Part shown: in pieces, positions 53,261-61,840 of the stretch
How positions within the stretch are numbered: position 1 is the stretch's first letter
Layout: each line of letters begins with the position of its first letter
Source: an uncultured Oscillospiraceae bacterium
GTDB taxonomy: Bacteria > Bacillota_A > Clostridia > Oscillospirales > Oscillospiraceae
Assembly (NCBI GenBank): GCA_910579155.1
Contig: CAJTTS010000009.1
Span: 11,705 to 75,704 of the forward strand
DNA: 64,000 bases
Direction of reading: 5' to 3'
Notes under the pieces: model-generated
The model's database searches: none
What the model saw: only the letters and a program-made list of their open reading frames with translations
What the model was told of the DNA's origin: nothing
Translations under genes and position numbers: made by a program

Positions 53261-54585
53261 TATACTTTGAGATGCTTCGTATGGTCGTGGACCAGGTTTC
53301 CGGTGGCGGGGCCGTCCAGCAACTGCCCGTCTTCAGCAAAGCGGGAGCCGTGGCAGGAACAGTCCCAGGAGTGCTCCTGTGGATTATATTTTAGCGCGCA
53401 GCCCATGTGGGGGCACCGGGGACGGGTAGGAGTGAGCAGGTTAAAAACGCTCTCCCCGGCGTTGGCGGCCAGTTGGGGATGGAGCACGGAGCGGAAGGGG
53501 GAAAAGACCTCCTGATATGGGCTGTCCCGGCCCAGGATCAGGTCCGTCACCAAGGTAGCGGCGGCCATGGACGAGGTCATACCCCATTTGTTGAAACCGG
53601 TGACGGCGTACAGTTTGGGCAGGCGGGGGGAGTAGGGGCCGATATAGGGCGCGCCGTCCAGCGTCATGCAGTCCTGAGCGGCCCAGCGGCACACTGGTCG
53701 GCTGTCCGGCCAATGGCGGCGGGCAAAGTCCTCCAGACCGGTCCAGCCGCTGCCCTGTCTGCCTGTGCGGTGGGCTCCGCCCCCCAGCAGAAGGAGATCA
53801 TTATCATTGCGAAAGGACAGTCCTTTGCCGCACTCGTCCACATACATTCCATCTACATCCGACGCGCCCTCCAGGGCCAGAACGTAAGATCGGCTCTGGT
53901 ATAGCTTCAACCAGTAGCAACCGAATTTATTGAGGAAAGGGAAGTGGGTGGTCACCACGATGTGGTCCGCCTTGATGATGTTTCCAGTCTCCGTGACCGC
54001 TTTGCCGGTCTCGACCTCCAGCACCCTGGTGTGTTCGTATATTTTGAGGCCTTCTGCAATCCAGGCAGCGAATTTCAGCGGGTGAAACTGAGCCTGACGG
54101 TCGGTCCGCAGCGCTCCCGCCACCGGGAAGGGAAGGGCCGTTCCGGTTACCAGCGTGGCGGGACAGCCCAGCTTGTCCAGCGCGGCTGCCTCGCGGTCCA
54201 GCTCTTTTCGGCTGTTCAGGGCATAGACGTAGTTGGGCTTTTCCTCAAAATCGCAGGGGATATCCTGGCACAGCTCCCTGAGCTTTTGCAACGCGTCCCG
54301 GTTGGCGTTCCAATAGGCCCGGGTTCGATTCAGGCCGAACTCTTTCAGCAGCTTGTGGTAGATCAAGCCGTGCTGAACAGTGAGCTTGGCGGTGGTGTTT
54401 TTCGTTACCCCGCCGCACAGCCGTCCAGCTTCCACCAACACACAGTTGATTCCGGCCCGGGTCAGCTCATGGGCGCACAGCAGACCCGCCAGCCCGCCGC
54501 CGATGACCAATACGTCGGTGCGGATATCTCTTGGCAAGGGAGCAAATTCAGGCAGTTGCGCGGTCATTTCCCAGATGGATTTCAC
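53260..54585 (-). CDS. FAD-dependent oxidoreductase with C-terminal Rieske domain
   Basis: A 441-residue protein. The N-terminal DAO-type FAD domain begins with the Rossmann motif TDVLVIGGGLAGLLCAHELTRAG and continues to about residue 355. A C-terminal Rieske [2Fe-2S] domain has ligands in CPHMGC and CSCHGSRF. The combination is known from YhfW-like proteins of Firmicutes, whose substrates are unknown. It starts at GTG with AGGTGA upstream. gtrA lies 47 bp upstream on the same strand, so both may be read from the promoter at 55287. Confidence 0.92.
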   Translation of the reverse strand: MKSIWEMTAQLPEFAPLPRDIRTDVLVIGGGLAGLLCAHELTRAGINCVLVEAGRLCGGVTKNTTAKLTVQHGLIYHKLLKEFGLNRTRAYWNANRDALQKLRELCQDIPCDFEEKPNYVYALNSRKELDREAAALDKLGCPATLVTGTALPFPVAGALRTDRQAQFHPLKFAAWIAEGLKIYEHTRVLEVETGKAVTETGNIIKADHIVVTTHFPFLNKFGCYWLKLYQSRSYVLALEGASDVDGMYVDECGKGLSFRNDNDLLLLGGGAHRTGRQGSGWTGLEDFARRHWPDSRPVCRWAAQDCMTLDGAPYIGPYSPRLPKLYAVTGFNKWGMTSSMAAATLVTDLILGRDSPYQEVFSPFRSVLHPQLAANAGESVFNLLTPTRPRCPHMGCALKYNPQEHSWDCSCHGSRFAEDGQLLDGPATGNLVHDHTKHLKV

Positions 54586-54632
54586 AAAGCATCACCTCGT
54601 TGGAGGTAGTATGCCTGTTTTGAGAGCGATTA

Positions 54633-55097
54633 TCAGCTAGGCTTTTGTTTGAAGATGATGAATTTGCTCAGCACATAGTTGACCACCACAACGACAACGT
54701 TGGCAGCCAGCTTGACGATGGCGTCACCGTGGATAGAGATGCCGGCGGTGAGCTGGATGACGGCGTCGCCGCAGTGGAGCGTGTCCACAAAGAACCATAG
54801 GATAACCGTCTCCAAGCCCAGGGTAAGCAGCCGGGAGGCCGCCATCTGCCACAACTCCCGCAGGGCCACCTGCCAGGCCCAATCTCTGGACTGGAATACG
54901 TACAGCTTGTTGACGAAATAGGCGAACAGCACGCTCACCGCCCAGGCAATGACGTTGCTGGTGAGGTAATAGACCCGGAGGCCTTCGGTGAGCAGGAAGT
55001 AGGTCACGTAGTTGACCACAGTGGTCATGACGCCCCAGAACACATAACTGATTAGCTCCCGGTGCTTGTGGAGCAGGGCCCGAATGGTTTCCATCAT
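54633..55097 (-). CDS. GtrA-like membrane protein
   Basis: A 154-residue protein with four hydrophobic helices and the GtrA family start (LISYVFWGVMTTVVNYVTYFLL) and end (VVVVVNYVLSKFIIF). GtrA proteins are thought to flip or bind undecaprenyl-linked sugars for cell-surface decoration. Two adjacent ATGs (55097, 55094) follow GAGGCGG. The longer frame upstream is noise read through the preceding small ORF. No glycosyltransferase lies beside it. Confidence 0.88.
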   Translation of the reverse strand: MMETIRALLHKHRELISYVFWGVMTTVVNYVTYFLLTEGLRVYYLTSNVIAWAVSVLFAYFVNKLYVFQSRDWAWQVALRELWQMAASRLLTLGLETVILWFFVDTLHCGDAVIQLTAGISIHGDAIVKLAANVVVVVVNYVLSKFIIFKQKPS

Positions 55098-55107
55098 GGA
55101 TGCCGCC

Positions 55108-55209
55108 TCACATGGCCGTGGGGTAGGCGGCGGCCATGCCCGCCTCGTCCAGACAGGTGGGCGCCCGGTTCGGCAAGCAGCAAAGCGCATAGTATTTAAA
55201 ATCAAACAT
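55108..55209 (-). CDS. Putative 33-residue ORF leading gtrA
   Basis: ATG TTT GAT ... TGA gives a 33-residue peptide starting MFDFKYYALCCLPNRAPTCL. It has three cysteines and a very good RBS (AGGAGG, 7 bases upstream), better than that of gtrA itself. It sits between a near-consensus promoter and gtrA, 10 bp from the gtrA start. It may be a small protein or a translated leader. No homologue is recognised. Confidence 0.5.
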   Translation of the reverse strand: MFDFKYYALCCLPNRAPTCLDEAGMAAAYPTAM

Positions 55210-55225
55210 AAAAACGCCTCCTGAT

Positions 55226-55241
55226 AGGGACAGTTGTCCCT
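55226..55241 (-). promoter_or_regulatory. Inverted repeat in the leader of the gtrA unit
   Basis: GGGACAGTTGTCCC with one extra A/T pair outside lies about 20 bp after the -10, just before the RBS of the small ORF. It could be an operator or a small RNA hairpin. Confidence 0.45.
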
Positions 55242-55259
55242 GTATGTTTCATGGATATC

Positions 55260-55287
55260 ATTATAAAACATTTTTTCCCGTTGGCAA
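55260..55287 (-). promoter_or_regulatory. Sigma-A promoter of the gtrA unit
   Basis: On the minus strand: -35 TTGCCA (55287-55282), a 16-base spacer and -10 TATAAT (55265-55260). The rest of the divergent gap to 55404 is A+T-rich without a clear second promoter. Confidence 0.8.
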
Positions 55288-55404
55288 GCCCTTTTTGTGG
55301 TCAATGAAAAAACATCAAATTTTGATCCGGACTATTTTAGGCGTGACTTTTTCCCGGTGCTGTGATATATTTAGAAAAAGATTGAGTATAGGACGGGTGA
55401 ACGT

Positions 55405-55824
55405 ATGAATATTCTCATCATTGACGCCCAGGGCGGCGGCATCGGCAGACAGTTGGTAGCCGCCGTGAAGAAGGCGTTTCCCGGCGATACGGTGACCGCA
55501 GTGGGGACCAACAGCCTAGCGGCCTCCGCCATGCTGAAAGCCGGGGCCGACTGCGTGGCCACGGGAGAGAACGCCGTGGTGGTGAATTGCCGGAAGGCGG
55601 ATATCATCGTGGCCCCCATTGGCGTGGTCATCGCCGACGCTATGCTGGGCGAGATTACCCCTGCCATGGCCCAGGCGGCGGGGCAGAGCCAGGCCAAGCG
55701 TATCCTGCTGCCCATCGCCCACTGCGACAATATAGTGGTGGGGACAAAGGAGCTGGGGATGAGCCAACTGGTGCAGGAGGCGGTGGAGCGTCTTCGGACG
55801 GTGCGCGAGGGCTGTGGGAATTGA
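55405..55824 (+). CDS. DUF3842 family protein
   Basis: A 139-residue protein with a Rossmann-like start (MNILIIDAQGGGIGRQLVAAV) that looks nucleotide-binding. The conserved VGTNSLAASAMLKAGAD, IIVAPIGVVIADAMLGE and LLPIAHCDNIVVG blocks mark the Clostridia DUF3842 family of unknown function. It heads a co-directional run with the nucleotidyltransferase and the epimerase genes that follow. Confidence 0.82.
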   Translation: MNILIIDAQGGGIGRQLVAAVKKAFPGDTVTAVGTNSLAASAMLKAGADCVATGENAVVVNCRKADIIVAPIGVVIADAMLGEITPAMAQAAGQSQAKRILLPIAHCDNIVVGTKELGMSQLVQEAVERLRTVREGCGN

Positions 55825-55870
55825 TCTGAGCGGCGGGTGCTGCAAATATAATCAAAAGGAGCGATGGGAA

Positions 55871-56788
55871 ATGGGCAAGCCTGTTCTGGTCATTATGGCC
55901 GCGGGCATGGGCAGCCGGTACGGCGGCCTGAAGCAACTGGACCCGGTGGGAAACCATAATCAGGTCATTCTGGATTATTCCATCTATGACGCCCGTCGGG
56001 CTGGATTTGAAACGGTGGTATTCGTCATCAAGGAGGAGATTGAGGAGGAGTTCAAGGCCCGGGTGGGGCGGCGCGTGGAACGGCACATGGATGTAAAATA
56101 TGTGTTCCAGCGCATGGACGACCTGCCGGAGGGCTATGCGGTGCCCGAGGGGCGGGTAAAGCCCTGGGGCACGGCCCAGGCGGCGCTGGCGGCGCGGCAT
56201 GTGGTGGACGGTCCCTTTGCCATCATCAACGCCGACGACTATTACGGCCGGTCGGCGTTTCAGACGATGTACGAGCACCTGTCAAACGGCCGGACCTATC
56301 AGTACGCCATGGTGGGCTACCGCCTGAAAAACACGGTGACCGAGCACGGCTCCGTAGCCCGGGGAGTGTGCGGTGTGGACCAGGACGGGACGCTGATTGA
56401 CATACAGGAGCGCACCACCATCGAAAAGGACGGGAATAACGCTCGCTACACCGAGGACGGCGGCCAGACTTGGACGCCTATTTCCGGAGAAACGCTGGTG
56501 TCCATGAATTTGTGGGGCTTTGACCGAAGCTTTCTGGAGGAGGCAGAGGCCCGGTTCCCGGAGTTTCTGGACCAGGCGCTGGCGGAAAATCCGCTGAAAG
56601 GGGAGTATTTCCTGCCCAGCGTGGTGGACCGGCTCATCCGAGAGGGCAAGGCGCAGGTACACGTGCTGCTCAGCGAGGACAAGTGGTACGGCGTCACCTA
56701 CCGGGAGGACAAGCCCACCGTCACCTCTGCCATCGCGGCGATGACGGAGGCGGGGCTGTACCCGGACGAGCTGTGGCCCGAGGGGTAA
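55871..56788 (+). CDS. Sugar-phosphate nucleotidyltransferase
   Basis: A 305-residue GT-A-fold enzyme of the glucose-1-phosphate uridylyl/thymidylyltransferase superfamily. The nucleotide loop is VLVIMAAGMGSRYGGLKQLDPVG, followed by PWGTAQAALAAR and the metal-binding IINADDYYGRSAF. A second lysine-bearing block lies near WGFDRSF. The exact sugar is unknown. AAAGGAG precedes ATG 55871. Neighbouring epimerase and GtrA genes hint at surface carbohydrate metabolism. Confidence 0.85.
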   Translation: MGKPVLVIMAAGMGSRYGGLKQLDPVGNHNQVILDYSIYDARRAGFETVVFVIKEEIEEEFKARVGRRVERHMDVKYVFQRMDDLPEGYAVPEGRVKPWGTAQAALAARHVVDGPFAIINADDYYGRSAFQTMYEHLSNGRTYQYAMVGYRLKNTVTEHGSVARGVCGVDQDGTLIDIQERTTIEKDGNNARYTEDGGQTWTPISGETLVSMNLWGFDRSFLEEAEARFPEFLDQALAENPLKGEYFLPSVVDRLIREGKAQVHVLLSEDKWYGVTYREDKPTVTSAIAAMTEAGLYPDELWPEG

Positions 56789-56806
56789 GGAAGGGGGGAC
56801 CGGGGA

Positions 56807-57688
56807 ATGAAAATTGAACTGAAGCGTGGGGCATACACTGCCGTTGTGAACACAAAAGGCGGCGAACTGGTGTCCTTCCGGGACGGGCAGGGCATTGAGT
56901 ACATCTGGAGCGGCGACGCCAAGTCCTGGCCGGGCCAGAACCCCAACCTGTTCCCCATTGTGGGCAGCTTGAAGGATGGGTGCGTGACCATCAATGGGAA
57001 AACCTGCGAGATGGCCCGGCACGGCTTTGCGAGGCGCAGCGTGTTCGCCGTGGCGGAGCGGGGAGAGGATTATGTGGTGATGGAGCTGCGTGATTCTCCG
57101 GAGACGCTGGCGCGCTACCCTTGCCATTTTGTATTCCGGGTGCGGCACCAGTTGGTGGACAACGGGTTTTCCACCCGGTTCGAGGTGCGAAACCCAGGCA
57201 AGGAGGACCTGCTGTTCTGCGTGGGCGCCCACACCGGCGTCAATTGCCCCCTGGAGGAGGGAAAACGGTTTGAGGACTATCGGCTGGTGTTTGACCAGGC
57301 GGAGGATATCAAGGCCATGATTCCCACAGGTCAGGGGTTGCTGTCCGTCGGACGGTACGGACCTGCGCTGGAGAACACCGACACCCTTCTCCTGGATCAC
57401 GCCGTATTTGACCAAGTGGATACCCTCATCTTTGAAGGGCTCCGTTCCACAGGCGTTGCCCTGCGACACAAGGACGGGGGCCGAGAGGTTCACATGGAGT
57501 TTGGGGAGTTCCCCATGATCGCCTTCTGGACTCAGCCCCATGCCAACGCCCCCTACATCTGCTTGGAGCCTTGGCACGGCTGCGCGGCCTATGAGGACGA
57601 GAGCGGTGAGTTTGCGGACAAGCCCCATGTCGTCCGGCTGGCTCCCAGCGAAGAGAAAAGGTTAGAATACACCGTCACGCTCAGGTGA
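56807..57688 (+). CDS. Aldose 1-epimerase family protein (LacX-like)
   Basis: A 293-residue beta-sandwich protein of the galactose-mutarotase-like superfamily, which interconverts alpha and beta anomers of sugars or sugar phosphates. The LacX-type pattern is seen in GGELVSFRDGQGIEYIWSGD, NLFPIVGSLKDG and EMARHGFARR with the catalytic His. A later Glu-bearing C-terminus has CLEPWHGCA. It lies 18 bp after the nucleotidyltransferase gene, so a shared carbohydrate role is likely. Confidence 0.88.
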   Translation: MKIELKRGAYTAVVNTKGGELVSFRDGQGIEYIWSGDAKSWPGQNPNLFPIVGSLKDGCVTINGKTCEMARHGFARRSVFAVAERGEDYVVMELRDSPETLARYPCHFVFRVRHQLVDNGFSTRFEVRNPGKEDLLFCVGAHTGVNCPLEEGKRFEDYRLVFDQAEDIKAMIPTGQGLLSVGRYGPALENTDTLLLDHAVFDQVDTLIFEGLRSTGVALRHKDGGREVHMEFGEFPMIAFWTQPHANAPYICLEPWHGCAAYEDESGEFADKPHVVRLAPSEEKRLEYTVTLR

Positions 57689-57736
57689 GCGGCCTTGAAA
57701 AGCACCGCCACAACTATGAAAAGGAGAGTCATCATC

Positions 57737-58114
57737 ATGAACAAAGCCATCCATACTGATAACGCCCCCGCCGCCATCGGACCCTATTCCCAGGCTGTCC
57801 GCTGGGGCAATGTAATCTATGTGTCCGGGCAGCTTCCCATTGACCCCGCCACCGGAGCCTTTGCCGGGGAGGATATCGCGACCCAGACCCGCCAATCCCT
57901 CACCAACATCAGGAATATCTTGGCGGCGGAAGGGCTGGAAATGTCCCGTGTGGTCAAGACCACCGTCATGCTCAAGGATATCGCCGACTTTGCCGCCATG
58001 AACGAGGTGTATGCCGAATTTTTCGCCGCGCCTTATCCTGCCCGGGCCGCCTATCAGGTGGCTGCGCTGCCTAAGGACGCGCGGGTGGAGATTGAGTGCG
58101 TCGCCGCTTTTTAA
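57737..58114 (+). CDS. ridA: RidA family reactive enamine/imine deaminase
   Basis: RidA hydrolyses 2-aminoacrylate and related enamines to ketoacids and ammonia, which protects PLP enzymes. The 125-residue protein shows the family blocks [45 protein letters not shown] and, near the end, [26 protein letters not shown] with the catalytic Arg. AAAGGAGAG lies before ATG 57737; upstream in-frame starts lack a site. Confidence 0.94.
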   Translation: MNKAIHTDNAPAAIGPYSQAVRWGNVIYVSGQLPIDPATGAFAGEDIATQTRQSLTNIRNILAAEGLEMSRVVKTTVMLKDIADFAAMNEVYAEFFAAPYPARAAYQVAALPKDARVEIECVAAF

Positions 58115-58118
58115 GCGG

Positions 58119-58373
58119 ATGGAACGGCTGACGGACTTGCCCAACATCGGACCCAAGCTGGCGGACAATCTGGAGAAAGCCGGCGTGACCGATCCGGACC
58201 GGCTCCGGTCCATGGGGGCGGAGGAGGCGTTCCTGCGCATCCGCGCCCAGGTGGACCCCAGCGCCTGCCTACACCAACTGGAGGCGCTGGCGGGAGCGGT
58301 GTCGGGCATGAAAAAGAGCCTGCTGTCTCCGGAGCGCAAGGCGGAGCTGAAAACTTGGTTCAAGGGACTGTGA
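58119..58373 (+). CDS. TfoX C-terminal domain protein
   Basis: An 84-residue protein consisting only of the TfoX/Sxy C-terminal helical domain (LTDLPNIGPKLADNLEKAGVTDPDRLRSMG, a helix-hairpin-helix-like start). The N-terminal Sxy domain of competence regulators is absent. Such stand-alone forms are frequent in Firmicutes and of unknown function. The RBS is weak (AAGCGG, overlapping the ridA end). It lies 4 bp after ridA and 11 bp before tgt. Confidence 0.8.
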   Translation: MERLTDLPNIGPKLADNLEKAGVTDPDRLRSMGAEEAFLRIRAQVDPSACLHQLEALAGAVSGMKKSLLSPERKAELKTWFKGL

Positions 58374-58384
58374 GGGACAACGCA

Positions 58385-59518
58385 ATGTTTCGAGTGCTGA
58401 AAACAGAGGGCGCGGCCCGCAGGGGGGAGTTTGTTTGCCCTCACGGCGTGGCGCAGACCCCGGTATTTATGAACGTGGGCACCCAGGGAGCCATCAAGGG
58501 GGCTCTCTCCGCCTTTGATTTGAAGGAGATCGGTTGTCAGATCGAGTTGTCCAATACCTACCACCTCCATCTCCGCCCCGGCGACGACGTGGTGCGGCAG
58601 ATGGGCGGACTCCACAAATTCATGTGCTGGGATGGGCCTATGCTCACCGACTCCGGCGGATTCCAGGTGTTCTCCCTGGCGGGGCTTCGGAAGATCACGG
58701 AGGAGGGGGTCACCTTTTCCTCCCATATCGACGGCAAGCGCATCTTTATGGGACCGGAGGAGTCCATGCGCATCCAGTCCAATCTGGGCAGCGATGTGGC
58801 CATGGCCTTCGACGAGTGCGTGGAGAATCCCGCCCCCTACGACTATGCCAAGGCGTCCTGTGAGCGGACGTTGCGCTGGCTGGAGCGCTGTGCGGAAGAG
58901 CATGACAAGCTGAATTCCTTGCCGGACTGCGTCAACCCGGGACAGGTGCTGTTCGGCATCAACCAGGGGGCCACCTACGAGGATCTGCGGGTATGGCACA
59001 TGAAGGAGACGGCCAAGATCGGCTGCGACGGCTACGCTATCGGAGGTCTGGCGGTGGGAGAGCCCACCGAGGTGATGTATCGGATCATTGAGGCGGTGGA
59101 GCCCCACATGCCTGCGGACAAGCCCCGGTATCTCATGGGCGTGGGTACTCCTTCCAACATCATTGAGGGCGTAGCCCGGGGGATTGATTTCTTCGATTGC
59201 GTCATGCCCGCCCGCAACGCTCGCCACGGAAAGCTGTTTACCTGGGCGGGGGCAGTGAACATCAAAAATGAGCGCTTCAAGCTGGATGACCGGCCCATCG
59301 ACCCCGCCTGCGATTGCCCAGTGTGCCGCAATTTCTCCCGGGCGTACCTGCGCCACCTGTTCGTGGCGGGGGAGATGCTGGCTATGCGGCTGGCGGTGAT
59401 GCATAACCTGTATTTCTACAACAATTTGGTGCAGCGCATCCGAGATGCTTTGGATACCGGGCAGTTTGCCGCATTCCGGGCGGAGTATTCGGAGAAACTG
59501 TCCGGGCGTGTGGAATGA
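58385..59518 (+). CDS. tgt: Queuine tRNA-ribosyltransferase
   Basis: Tgt exchanges G34 for the queuine precursor in GUN-anticodon tRNAs. The 377-residue protein has LSNTYHLHLRPGDDVV, the active-site TDSGGFQVFSLAGLRKI, the nucleophile region DFFDCVMPARNARHG and the zinc site CDCPVC...H. The start ATG 58385 has GAGGGA upstream. gluQ in this window acts on the same modified base. queA/ruvB, frequent partners, are not here. Confidence 0.96.
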   Translation: MFRVLKTEGAARRGEFVCPHGVAQTPVFMNVGTQGAIKGALSAFDLKEIGCQIELSNTYHLHLRPGDDVVRQMGGLHKFMCWDGPMLTDSGGFQVFSLAGLRKITEEGVTFSSHIDGKRIFMGPEESMRIQSNLGSDVAMAFDECVENPAPYDYAKASCERTLRWLERCAEEHDKLNSLPDCVNPGQVLFGINQGATYEDLRVWHMKETAKIGCDGYAIGGLAVGEPTEVMYRIIEAVEPHMPADKPRYLMGVGTPSNIIEGVARGIDFFDCVMPARNARHGKLFTWAGAVNIKNERFKLDDRPIDPACDCPVCRNFSRAYLRHLFVAGEMLAMRLAVMHNLYFYNNLVQRIRDALDTGQFAAFRAEYSEKLSGRVE

Positions 59519-59548
59519 GATTACAGTCCGGCCATTGAGTGAAACAAT

Positions 59549-59584
59549 ACGGCCCCATGGAGCGATTGCGCTTCATGGGGCCGT
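59549..59584. terminator. Hairpin between convergent tgt and desulfoferrodoxin genes
   Basis: ACGGCCCCATG pairs with CATGGGGCCGT, and inside it AGCG pairs with CGCT. A short T-stretch lies on the plus side. It is a likely bidirectional terminator. Confidence 0.8.
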
Positions 59585-59611
59585 TTACTGTTTTGTGGGC
59601 GCCAGGCGCGC

Positions 59612-59986
59612 TCAGCCTTTCCAAAGGCCGTGCAGGTTGCAGTAGGAGTAGGCCGCCTCCACTTCGTCCGCGTCGCACAGGGCGAAGCTGACCTCCGGGC
59701 TGTGGCCCGGGCGCAGTGTTTTGTACTGGCCGCCCTGCTTGGTTTGCAGATACACCCACTCAATGGAGTGTTCATCCAGCATGGGGTGATGGGTTGAACC
59801 CACACACACCGTCACCCGGTTGCCCTCCACCTGGTACACGGGGATATGCTTTTCTGTGGACGCTTCTGCGGTGCCGGGGATGAGTTCTTTCATCGGCTCT
59901 CCACAGCACATGATGGGGACGCCGGCGTTTTTAATCATGGCGACAATATTTCCGCAGTGCTTACAGACATAAAATTTCTGTTCCAT
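59612..59986 (-). CDS. Desulfoferrodoxin (superoxide reductase)
   Basis: An anaerobe-type superoxide reductase that reduces superoxide to hydrogen peroxide without making oxygen. The 124-residue protein has the N-terminal rubredoxin-like FeS4 site (FYVCKHCGN ... MCCGEPM) and the catalytic Fe(His)4Cys site with HHPMLDEHSIEWV and CNLHGLW, so both centres are present. GGAGGT lies 8 bases before ATG 59986. The 177-bp gap to 60163 holds only its leader region and a small palindrome around CCCCATATGGGG. Confidence 0.93.
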   Translation of the reverse strand: MEQKFYVCKHCGNIVAMIKNAGVPIMCCGEPMKELIPGTAEASTEKHIPVYQVEGNRVTVCVGSTHHPMLDEHSIEWVYLQTKQGGQYKTLRPGHSPEVSFALCDADEVEAAYSYCNLHGLWKG

Positions 59987-60163
59987 CTTAATCGACCTCC
60001 TGGTGGGATTGCCTTGCCGCAACGCAGCGGTTTTGGTTTACTTAGTGTGCCCCATATGGGGGATTCCATGCGCCTTTTCCATCAGGAATGCCCTTGCGGG
60101 ATTAAGCGCCCGACTGTTTAAATGATTCCAATAATGGGTATTCTCTGCTCGGAGGGGATGTGG

Positions 60164-60331
60164 GTGAAATTCAGATATTTCGACCCGGCGGGCAGGCAGA
60201 TCGCCCCGGAGCAGCTTCGCTTCATGCAGATTATGACACCCGCGATGGATCATGTCTTTGCGACGGTGCGAGAGCGACTGGAAAAAAATGAAAGGTCCGG
60301 GCAGCCGATTGAAAAAGCCGCTTTGAGATGA
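60164..60331 (+). CDS. Small protein of unknown function upstream of the recombinase
   Basis: A 55-residue frame, KFRYFDPAGRQIAPEQLRFM and onward, mostly helical and charged at the end. GGAGG lies 8 bases before the GTG at 60164; an ATG six bases earlier is too close to it. No family is recognised. A terminator follows, so it is probably transcribed apart from the recombinase. It may belong to the same mobile unit. Confidence 0.5.
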   Translation: MKFRYFDPAGRQIAPEQLRFMQIMTPAMDHVFATVRERLEKNERSGQPIEKAALR

Positions 60332-60335
60332 TATG

Positions 60336-60370
60336 ATTAGCCCATGGCTTCGCGGCCAGGGCTAATTTTT
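60336..60370 (+). terminator. Intrinsic terminator before the recombinase gene
   Basis: ATTAGCCC pairs with GGGCTAAT, an inner GG/CC pair strengthens it, and five Ts follow. It insulates the recombinase from upstream transcription. Confidence 0.8.
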
Positions 60371-60385
60371 CTGATGGGAGGTATC

Positions 60386-61804
60386 ATGAGTAAGTCAAAA
60401 ATGTTTCAGCCGCTGGAGGCTCCCGGTGAGCTGACGTTGGCCCTTTACCGCCGCGTATCGACGGACAAGCAGGCCGACGAGGGCTATTCCCTGGACGTTC
60501 AGATGGAGAAGCTTCGGGCGTACTCCAAAACTTTTTCCGATGTTCGGGAAGTGCGGGACTATATGGACGACGGTTATTCCGGCAGCAGCCTGGACCGTCC
60601 GGGGATGGAGCGCCTGGTCCGGGATATCCGGGCCGGTGAGATCACCCACGTGATCGTGGTGAAGCTGGACCGCCTGAGCAGAAGCCAGAAGGACACCCTG
60701 CACCTGATTGAGGATGTGATGATCCCGGCGAATGTGGCGTTCATCTCCATCATGGAAAGCTTCAACACCGACACCGCGTTTGGGCGGGCGATGGTGGGCA
60801 TCCTGTCCGTGTTTGCCCAGTTGGAGCGGGAAAACATTTTCGAGCGCACCCGCGGCGGTATGCAGAAGCGGGTGGAGAAGGGGTACTGGCCAGGCGGTGG
60901 GCGGACGCCTTACGGCTATGACTATGATCCGGCACAGGGCATCCTGGTTCCCAACGAACAGGCGGAGATGGTCCGCTATATGTATGACCGCTATCTGGCT
61001 GGTGAATCCATGCAGGCTATCGCCGACAGCGTTGGCTTGAAATACGAAAAGCTGATTTACAACATTATCACCCGGAAATCCAACGCGGGTTATATTGTAT
61101 ATAAAGGGGAGGAGTATCAGGGACTCCATGAGCCCATCGTGTCCCTGGACACCTATGACCGGGCCATGGAGCTTCTCGCGGAGCGCTCTGCGGCAAAGTT
61201 GGTGACCAAAACAGCCCATCTGCTCACGGGGCTGTGCCGCTGCGGGACTTGCGGGGCAAGAATGCGGTACATGAAATGGGGAAAGGCCGGATATAAGCTG
61301 GTGTGCTACTCCCAGCAGCGAAGCAAACAATATCTGGTGCGTGACCCTAACTGCGACGGTCCGGCTCCTTTTGCCGAGGAGGTGGAGGAGGGCGTTGTGA
61401 GCACCTTGTTCGCGGTGTCCAGGGATAAGCTGGAAACCGCCCGCAAATCCGTGGAGTCAGGAAGCGTAACCGGTATGCTCCGGGAGCGGATTCAACGGGC
61501 GGAGACGAAGCTCCGCCGCCTGTACGGCCTGTACGGCGACAGTGGGGACGGCTGCCTGTTGGACGCGATCCATGACGCGAAAGAGGAGATTGGCCGCCTG
61601 AACAGGCTGTTGGAGGAGGAACGTGCGAAGGGGGCGTCCACCCGGTCCGCCATGAGCGCCTATGAAAAGCTGGAGAGCGTGCAGGACGCGTGGCCGTATA
61701 TGTCCGTTCAGGAGCGGCGGGTCATCCTGGCATCCGTTGTGGAGAGCGTGACCATTTCCGCCGATTATACCGACGTGAAGCTGAAATTCCACCTATCGGC
61801 CTAA
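60386..61804 (+). CDS. Large serine recombinase (SpoIVCA-like)
   Basis: A 472-residue site-specific recombinase. The N-terminal resolvase domain (about 16-160) has the catalytic serine in YRRVSTDKQ (Ser25) and the motifs DDGYSGSSLDRPGMERL, VVKLDRLSRSQ and FNTDTAFGRAM. The recombinase DNA-binding domain follows (RTPYGYDYDP; about 175-265), then a zinc ribbon (CRCGTCGARM ... VCYSQ ... NCDG) and a coiled coil with the C-terminal strand region. Size and domains match SpoIVCA, the excisase of the sigK skin element. GGGAGG precedes ATG 60386. It ends about 25 bp before the broken sigG. Confidence 0.93.
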   Translation: MSKSKMFQPLEAPGELTLALYRRVSTDKQADEGYSLDVQMEKLRAYSKTFSDVREVRDYMDDGYSGSSLDRPGMERLVRDIRAGEITHVIVVKLDRLSRSQKDTLHLIEDVMIPANVAFISIMESFNTDTAFGRAMVGILSVFAQLERENIFERTRGGMQKRVEKGYWPGGGRTPYGYDYDPAQGILVPNEQAEMVRYMYDRYLAGESMQAIADSVGLKYEKLIYNIITRKSNAGYIVYKGEEYQGLHEPIVSLDTYDRAMELLAERSAAKLVTKTAHLLTGLCRCGTCGARMRYMKWGKAGYKLVCYSQQRSKQYLVRDPNCDGPAPFAEEVEEGVVSTLFAVSRDKLETARKSVESGSVTGMLRERIQRAETKLRRLYGLYGDSGDGCLLDAIHDAKEEIGRLNRLLEEERAKGASTRSAMSAYEKLESVQDAWPYMSVQERRVILASVVESVTISADYTDVKLKFHLSA

Positions 61805-61819
61805 CAAAATTTTATTTTC

Positions 61820-61840
61820 AACCCGGGAACGCCATGCCGA
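61820..61840 (+). other. Probable recombination junction (att site) in sigG
   Basis: Family similarity to SigG begins abruptly at GCC ATG CCG ATG ATT (A-M-P-M-I, equal to the Y-A-V-P-M-I of the intact protein). The codons just before it read F-Q-P-G-N and do not match the expected F-S-T-Y. The crossover therefore lies within or just before ACGCCATG. Exact att boundaries cannot be set without the other junction. Confidence 0.6.

Noticed and set aside
60038..60253. A 71-residue minus-strand frame upstream of desulfoferrodoxin
   Set aside because: It has no RBS, covers the leader of dfx and the better-supported plus-strand small ORF, and shows no motif.
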